Of a stretch of 48,938 nt of DNA, positions 45,543 to 48,938 are shown piece by piece. A program made the translations under genes and the position numbers. The notes beneath the pieces are model-generated. The model was not told the DNA's origin. It searched no databases and was given only the letters and a program-made list of their open reading frames with translations. Source of the DNA: a bacterium (GTDB taxonomy: Bacteria; Chloroflexota; Chloroflexia; Chloroflexales; Kallotenuaceae); contig JADDQE010000118.1 of the NCBI GenBank assembly GCA_016781525.1, positions 1-48,938 of the forward strand. The letters are read 5' to 3'. Position 1 is the first letter of the stretch. Each line of letters opens with the position of its first letter.

Positions 45543-45883
45543 GTTTTAGTATCCTCGTTCGGCACCACGCATGACTGAGCTTTAGCGATGCGTACGATAA
45601 TAATGGCAAGCAGGGTTAAGAACGCGTTCGTGTCACCTGGCACATCTGGCGGAAACACGACTACCTCACGTTCTTCTTGCCCTGCTACGTCATCAAGCAC
45701 CAGTACACCTCTTTATCGACGTCCCAGGATTTGCTGCGCAGCAAGTCCTTACTTATCCTAAGTCTAGTCCTAGTCTCACTCCTATAGGAGTGTGAGACTG
45801 ACCGGACTACCAGACTACAAGTCTCAGGGACTACTTTGAGACTACAACCAGACTACCGGACTTAGGCTTTCCAATGCTATATA
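45543..45883. other. Noncoding region with iteron/dyad array
   Basis: 341 nt between the ATPase stop and the recombinase start, without a gene. Its left 200 nt show nothing clear. The right part is the array described at 45757-45866. It may hold the recombinase promoter, the ATPase terminator, or a replication or partition site. Confidence 0.55.
45757..45866. repeat. AGTC/GACT dyad array with central 16-bp palindrome
   Basis: Outer arms CCTAAGTC (45757-45764) and GACTTAGG (45859-45866) are exact reverse complements. Inside, AGTC repeats on the left (45761, 45766, 45772) face GACT repeats on the right (45796, 45805, 45813, 45829, 45840, 45851, 45859); GACTAC copies at 45829, 45840 and 45851 are exactly 11 bp apart. 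At the left-centre is the perfect palindrome CACTCCTATAGGAGTG (45777-45792), flanked by AGTCT/AGACT. This is iteron-like architecture near a Rep-like ATPase gene. Confidence 0.75.
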
Positions 45884-46957
45884 TCATACCGTGGGCTTCA
45901 TCGGGTTTGTGGCTAGAGCGGCACGACCTTTGTCAGTTATACAATACGGGTCGCCTTTGCGATCGTGCCTAATAAGCCCAGCTAATTTCAATTCTTTCAG
46001 CTGTTGGAACACATCTGACCGATTCCCGAGCGCAGCAGACTCAATATCTGCTGATCGCGCACCTGTCTCTTCAAATTTGGATTGGGAGAGAAACTCCAAT
46101 ATCTTGCGCCGCACTCGAGGGAGTGCAGGTAATCGAGTAGTTGGGGAATGCTCCAAAGGAGTCAGAACACAGCTATCAGTATTCACTACTTGCGTTATCC
46201 GTAAGAAACGTGGATCAAACGGCTTCGCATCTTTGCTTTTAGCACACGATACCTCAATCAAATCCTTATTTGGTTTTAGCTCGATCATCGTGTCCAGTGC
46301 TCCTTTTAACGCGCTAGAACCACGATAGTCGCCACCCTTTCCGGTGTGATGAACAACCAGCACCGCAGCATGGGCACGTTGACGAATGCGGTCGCACGCC
46401 GCGATAGCTAGCCCCATGTCTTTAGCGCTGTTTTCGTCCCCGCCAACCATACACCGAGCAAGGGTGTCGATGACCACAAGCGCCGGCTTTGCATTCAGGT
46501 CCGAAAGTACACCAAGGAACGCATCTACTTCCTGGAGTTTCATCAGATTTACCGCCTCGGCACAAAAGTACAGATGCCCCTCGTCCGCATCATGGTGCAT
46601 GCACCAAGCCTTTACACGCGCTTGATAACCACTAGCACCCTCTGCCGCGACGTAAATCACTGTATTCTCTTGCGCAGCACGGAGCGCATACTCCAGGGCA
46701 AGAAAAGATTTGCCAACGCCGCTAGGACCAATGAGGCCGCTCAAACCATGTACTGGAATTTCGCCTGGAATGAGCCACTCAAGAGCTGGAAGGCTATCGA
46801 GGCGATTAGCATGAATTAAGGTGAAACGAGGATGTTTCTCTCGCGTATGACTTTCGATGCGAGCGGTAACTGCAGGAACTGAAGGCACCCACACGTGGGG
46901 TTTGATCAGCTGCACGTCACCTGTATTCCTGGTCAGGGTGGGCTGGCTACCGTTCAA
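45884..46957 (-). CDS. RepA-like AAA ATPase with C-terminal winged-helix region
   Basis: A 357-residue ATPase of the RepA/AAA_25 (RecA-fold) group found in plasmids and integrative elements. Walker A GPSGVGKS (77-84), Walker B LVVIDT (160-165), sensor-like VVHHTGKGGDYRGSSALKGALD (201-222). The C-terminal 80 residues (RRKILEFLSQSK... VFQQLKELKLAGLIRHD) look like a winged helix. The start is TTG 46957 with a GAGGTGA site and overlaps the RHH gene by 11 nt. It probably acts as a replicative helicase or loader for the element; function inferred. Confidence 0.85.
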   Translation of the reverse strand: MNGSQPTLTRNTGDVQLIKPHVWVPSVPAVTARIESHTREKHPRFTLIHANRLDSLPALEWLIPGEIPVHGLSGLIGPSGVGKSFLALEYALRAAQENTVIYVAAEGASGYQARVKAWCMHHDADEGHLYFCAEAVNLMKLQEVDAFLGVLSDLNAKPALVVIDTLARCMVGGDENSAKDMGLAIAACDRIRQRAHAAVLVVHHTGKGGDYRGSSALKGALDTMIELKPNKDLIEVSCAKSKDAKPFDPRFLRITQVVNTDSCVLTPLEHSPTTRLPALPRVRRKILEFLSQSKFEETGARSADIESAALGNRSDVFQQLKELKLAGLIRHDRKGDPYCITDKGRAALATNPMKPTV

Positions 46958-47174
46958 GCGTCACCTCATCTGTCTGTTGTGGTTCCTCCTCAACCCGCTG
47001 GTCAAGGGCCAGTTGTGTTGATCGGACGACATCATTTGCAGAAAGCGTTGGAGGACTTAAATAACTATCAATGGCCCAGCGGATAACAGCACCGCAGCTT
47101 ACCCGCTTCGCATGCGCAATGCGCTCTAGCTTTACGCGCTGCACATCATCAATTCGTACAGCAAAGATCCGCAC
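46947..47174 (-). CDS. Small ribbon-helix-helix-type protein
   Basis: A 75-residue protein from GTG 47174 (AGGAGG 8 nt upstream; another GTG at 47183 is too close to it). The strand-helix-helix pattern FAVRIDDVQRVKLERIAHAKRVSCGAVIRWAIDSYL fits the CopG/Arc fold of DNA-binding dimers. The tail is acidic. Overlap with the ATPase gene suggests copy-number control or partition function, inferred. Confidence 0.65.
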   Translation of the reverse strand: MRIFAVRIDDVQRVKLERIAHAKRVSCGAVIRWAIDSYLSPPTLSANDVVRSTQLALDQRVEEEPQQTDEVTLER

Positions 47175-47274
47175 GGAGAACACCTCCTCACCTCATCCCA
47201 GTCACGCATTGATCAACCGTAACACCACCACGATTTGGGACTTCCCTTGGCAATACCTCAAAAACATTATGACA

Positions 47275-47303
47275 AGTATAACAGAAGACCTGTAAAGTAT
47301 CAA
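47275..47303 (-). promoter_or_regulatory. Promoter of the RHH-ATPase operon
   Basis: Minus strand: -35 TTGATA (47303-47298), 17-nt spacer, -10 TATACT (47280-47275). Leader of about 94 nt to GTG 47174. Confidence 0.7.
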
Positions 47304-47443
47304 GAGGTACTACGGATCAAATCTATCTGATTGCCTAGGCGTGATGCACTACGCCATCGATGTTTTATTGTTTACATAATTACCAACAAACGGATCGTAC
47401 GTCGCACCACGCGCTCGTCCTAGAGGAGTATCCGCGTGAGCGC

Positions 47444-47464
47444 TAAATGTCATCATGGCATTTA
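47444..47464. promoter_or_regulatory. 21-bp imperfect palindrome upstream of mini-ORF
   Basis: Outer arms TAAATG/CATTTA and inner CAT/ATG, with only the centre and two positions mismatched. It ends 39 nt before the small membrane ORF. It shares ATGGCATT with the palindrome at 48165-48179, so both may bind one element-encoded regulator. Confidence 0.5.
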
Positions 47465-47503
47465 GAAACGAGAACCCTGATGATCTGTCGAGGAGTGACA
47501 TCC

Positions 47504-47596
47504 ATGGACCAGAACACCGCTATCGTGCTGATCATGCTTGGGTTTTTCGCCTTTATGGGCTTCCTGTTGTGGCTTGAACAACGCTCCCGTAAGTAA
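47504..47596 (+). CDS. 30-residue single-helix membrane peptide
   Basis: ATG 47504 with AGGAGTGA 6 nt upstream; 30 residues with one hydrophobic helix (IVLIMLGFFAFMGFLLWL, 7-24) and a basic end (EQRSRK). Unrecognised. Such peptides on mobile elements can be toxins, holin-like proteins or membrane regulators. Confidence 0.55.
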   Translation: MDQNTAIVLIMLGFFAFMGFLLWLEQRSRK

Positions 47597-47629
47597 GCGG
47601 TGGGGAGTGCAAATCCTTTTGTGGTAAAG

Positions 47630-47801
47630 GGGGATAGGGGGGATTATGGCTATTGTTATTGTTGTCGTGTTCTTTGTGTGGGCACGGTTTCTTCTTGAAC
47701 GCTGGATAAGCTGGCTTATCGGAGAGGAGTTTGACTTGTTTGATATGCACAACTTGCCAATGGATATGAAATCCCCTCATCGCAAGCGGGGATAGGGGGG
47801 A
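47630..47801 (+). repeat. Direct repeat GGGGATAGGGGGGA (two copies)
   Basis: Perfect 14-nt copies at 47630-47643 and 47788-47801. The first lies just before ATG 47646 and serves as its purine-rich ribosome site; the second contains the stop of that gene. After the second copy comes a CCACCA-rich stretch (47802-47880). Confidence 0.75.
47646..47795 (+). CDS. 49-residue small membrane protein
   Basis: A short frame with an N-terminal hydrophobic helix (IVIVVVFFVWARFLL, 3-17), then amphipathic and acidic residues (GEEFDLFD), and a basic end (HRKRG). Preceded by a G-rich ribosome site. Unrecognised. It follows the 30-residue peptide by 49 nt. Confidence 0.5.
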   Translation: MAIVIVVVFFVWARFLLERWISWLIGEEFDLFDMHNLPMDMKSPHRKRG

Positions 47802-47921
47802 CCACCACCATCCACCACCACCAAAAGCACATACCCACCGTACCCATCCAGCCATACACCAACCACCACCACCACACAGGGAGCAGGGCTAGCAGTCATC
47901 ATTACTCAAGGAGGCTGCGTC

Positions 47922-48071
47922 ATGCAAGCTCGACACACGGCCAAGGTCTACTGCATCTGCGAGTGCAGCACACCAACAGAAGTGACAATGTACACAAGCG
48001 TATGTGCGTGCTGCTATTGGTGGTCGATGAGTGAGGAACGTGAGGCAGCGTGGGAAGATGGTCAGGTCTAG
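47922..48071 (+). CDS. 49-residue cysteine-rich protein
   Basis: ATG 47922 with AAGGAGG upstream. Cys pairs CICEC (11-15) and CACC (32-35) could bind one zinc; Trp-rich middle (YWW). The end is acidic. Unrecognised mini-zinc-ribbon-like protein, a common accessory type in phage and plasmid DNA. Confidence 0.6.
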   Translation: MQARHTAKVYCICECSTPTEVTMYTSVCACCYWWSMSEEREAAWEDGQV

Positions 48072-48096
48072 GCTCGTTCGCAGGGGGCGGGGTCGC

Positions 48097-48116
48097 GGGG
48101 TGGCTCTCTCCACCCC
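48097..48116 (+). terminator. Hairpin GGGGTGG/CCACCCC
   Basis: Perfect 7-bp stem (48097-48103 with 48110-48116), 6-nt loop, 25 nt after the cysteine-rich ORF stop. Only a short T-tract (TTGCTAT) follows, so a moderate terminator. Confidence 0.5.
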
Positions 48117-48164
48117 TTGCTATCTATCTACAGCAGTAGTCTCAATCCCAAACATCTCTTATAA

Positions 48165-48179
48165 ATGAATGGCATTCAT
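48165..48179. promoter_or_regulatory. 15-bp palindrome ATGAATG-G-CATTCAT
   Basis: Perfect arms of 7 around one centre base, in the AT-rich part of the gap. Operator-like; shares ATGGCATT with the site at 47444-47464. Confidence 0.5.
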
Positions 48180-48360
48180 CTAAATGTATAGCTCGCGCCT
48201 CATGTATATATATATAACTATCTATCTTTAATTCTCTTTAATCTACGCTCGCTGCTTTTTGTCTTTGCGCATCATGCTACGTCCTTATGTTGGTTGGTGT
48301 TGGGTGTCTCCTGCCCCTCTTGTTCCCCCTCATGTCGTAGCCAGCCAGCATCAGCCATAA

Positions 48361-48400
48361 GCTGCTTCCTGTCACAGCACAGGGAGTAGCTCTTTCTTGT
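48361..48400 (+). terminator. Hairpin terminator before 71-aa ORF
   Basis: GCTGCTTCCTGT (48361-48372) pairs with ACAGGGAGTAGC (48379-48390) through 12 pairs including G-U, 6-nt loop, followed by TCTTTCTTGTT. It would insulate the next gene from upstream transcription, so that gene's promoter would have to lie between it and 48427, or transcripts must read through. Confidence 0.65.
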
Positions 48401-48426
48401 TAAGTTTAGACGGAGGACTACCCATC

Positions 48427-48642
48427 ATGTTCACCAACATCGAGCAGCTCATCCACGCGCTTCCCTCTCTCACGGACGATGATCTTCAAGCGGAGCCATG
48501 CGGTTGCCGTCACTGTGATGAGGGCACGCAGCAAGGGCATTTCGCCTGCTCCGCATCCAGCCCCACGCTTCTTGAGGCAGAGCAACGCGGCCTTGTGTTC
48601 CGTTCGTACACCGACGGCCAATGGCGCTGGTTCGTCGCATAG
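48427..48642 (+). CDS. 71-residue protein with Cys cluster
   Basis: ATG 48427 preceded by CGGAGGACT. It begins MFTNIEQLIHALPSLTDDDL (helical), then CGCRHCDEG...C (a CxCxxC zinc-like cluster, about 23-28 and near 40), and a C-terminal LVFRSYTDGQWRWFVA. No known family recognised. Terminators flank it on both sides. Confidence 0.65.
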   Translation: MFTNIEQLIHALPSLTDDDLQAEPCGCRHCDEGTQQGHFACSASSPTLLEAEQRGLVFRSYTDGQWRWFVA

Positions 48643-48658
48643 ACAGCCATGTTCGGTG

Positions 48659-48690
48659 CCTGCTTCCCAGTACGGGGAGCAGGTCTTTTC
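48659..48690 (+). terminator. Rho-independent terminator
   Basis: CCTGCTTCCC (48659-48668), loop AGTAC, GGGGAGCAGG (48674-48683), then TCTTTTC. Ten pairs with one G-U. It lies 16 nt after the 71-aa ORF stop. Confidence 0.85.
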
Positions 48691-48743
48691 ATTTAAGCAT
48701 TGGGTTGTCCGATGCCGTTCGTTTCCTAATAGGGAGGTTCGCC

Positions 48744-48938
48744 ATGTCGTTCCGCAACCTGAACAAGTTTGCGTTCATTGGTCGTCTCGCCGCCGCACCC
48801 GAAGCGAGTGTCGTCAAGACCACGCAGGGACGCAAGAGCGTCGTTCGCTTCCGGTTAGCGGTCAACAACAACGGCGATGGTGCTGACTTCTTCCGGCTGA
48901 CCGCATGGGAGGGCTTGGCCGACGTGATTGCCGAGCAC
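48744..48938 (+). CDS. ssb: Single-stranded DNA-binding protein (partial, 5' end)
   Basis: ATG 48744 with AGGGAGG upstream; 65 residues before the window ends. Typical SSB OB-fold opening: NKFAFIGRLAAAPE, VKTTQGRKSVVRFRLAVNN and DFFRLTAWEGLADVIAEH. It protects single-stranded DNA during replication or recombination. A plasmid/phage-type ssb in an element with a RepA-like ATPase fits autonomous replication. The C-terminal tail is not visible. Confidence 0.93.
   Translation, partial: MSFRNLNKFAFIGRLAAAPEASVVKTTQGRKSVVRFRLAVNNNGDGADFFRLTAWEGLADVIAEH

Larger units (their letters stand above)
47175..47503. other. Divergent control region of element
   Basis: 329 nt without a gene. It holds the minus-strand promoter at 47275-47303, an 18-bp imperfect dyad (47338-47355, arms GGCGT/ACGCC around TGCA), and a 21-bp imperfect palindrome at 47444-47464. 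It is AT-rich compared with the chromosomal part. Confidence 0.55.
48072..48426. other. Noncoding region with hairpin, palindrome and AT-rich core
   Basis: 355 nt. It holds a hairpin (48097-48116), a 15-bp palindrome (48165-48179), a strongly AT-rich stretch with TATATATATA (about 48200-48245) that could melt easily, and a terminator (48361-48400). No gene visible. Promoter for the following ORF is not clear. Confidence 0.55.
44061..48938. mobile_element. Integrated element at tRNA-His, right-hand part only
   Basis: From the tRNA-His gene to the edge: serine recombinase, dyad-repeat array, RepA-like ATPase, ribbon-helix-helix protein, mini-ORFs with hairpin terminators, and ssb. Low gene recognisability, AT-rich noncoding stretches and several repeat types differ from the chromosomal side. 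The other end is beyond the window, where a copy of the tRNA-His 3' segment would be expected. Confidence 0.75.

Noticed and set aside
45757..45866. attP/attL of the serine recombinase
   Set aside because: The element junction is at the tRNA-His gene, over 1.6 kb away; this array is internal to the element and fits an iteron or operator better.
47802..47880. CCACCA-rich stretch as a CRISPR or coding repeat
   Set aside because: Low-complexity simple repeat without regular spacers or a start codon in frame; no product can be supported.

Overview
The window looks like GC-rich chromosomal DNA of a filamentous-type Chloroflexota bacterium (class Chloroflexia is my best guess). This rests on gene style and neighbourhood: mraZ-led division genes with short ATGA/TAATG gene overlaps, a MoaD-MoaE fusion, a two-haem membrane cytochrome, a tandem PTPS protein, and heptamer-like intergenic repeats. 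No rRNA or other taxonomic marker is present, so the assignment is inference.

Layout. 1-13700 (minus strand) is a complete division/cell-wall (dcw) operon in the order mraZ, rsmH, ftsL-like, ftsI-type PBP, murF, mraY, murD, rhomboid protease, ftsW, murG, CvpA-like membrane protein, murC. It starts from a clear promoter followed by three GTGGGG boxes spaced exactly 10 bp, the classical MraZ operator. 13800-17410 (plus) carries moeA, a diheme cytochrome, mnmE and acylphosphatase. 17531-23184 (minus) carries a MoaD-MoaE fusion, hisF, a long coiled-coil protein coupled to hisF, hisA, hisH and a histone-deacetylase-family enzyme. 24063-27717 (plus) holds an atypical thioredoxin-reductase-like flavoprotein, an SDR, a GT4 glycosyltransferase, pterin-4a-carbinolamine dehydratase and a receiver protein. 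27774-30905 (minus) is a compact pterin operon: a tandem 6-pyruvoyl-tetrahydropterin synthase, folE, an SDR and a RibD_C-type reductase. Then come acetoacetyl-CoA synthetase and an S9 peptidase (plus), an alkyltransferase-like protein and DedA (minus), an ABC exporter pair and a lysozyme-like protein (plus), and an MFS transporter, polA and a receiver protein (minus).

44049 to the right edge is the end of an integrated mobile element. It sits at a tRNA-His gene whose antisense strand encodes the last residues of a large serine recombinase. Behind the recombinase are a 110-bp dyad array of AGTC/GACT motifs, a RepA-like AAA ATPase coupled to a small ribbon-helix-helix protein, several tiny ORFs separated by hairpin terminators, and the start of an ssb gene. 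The far end of the element lies outside the window.

Working together: the dcw block makes lipid II and the division machinery. moeA and moaD-moaE act in molybdenum cofactor synthesis; hisA/F/H form the central histidine steps. The pterin genes on both strands (folE, PTPS, SDRs, PCD, plus a neighbouring GT4 glycosyltransferase) could make and recycle a tetrahydropterin, perhaps glycosylated. The most notable items are the pterin neighbourhood, the ftsW/murG 305-bp overlap, and the tRNA-His element with its unusual repeat array.
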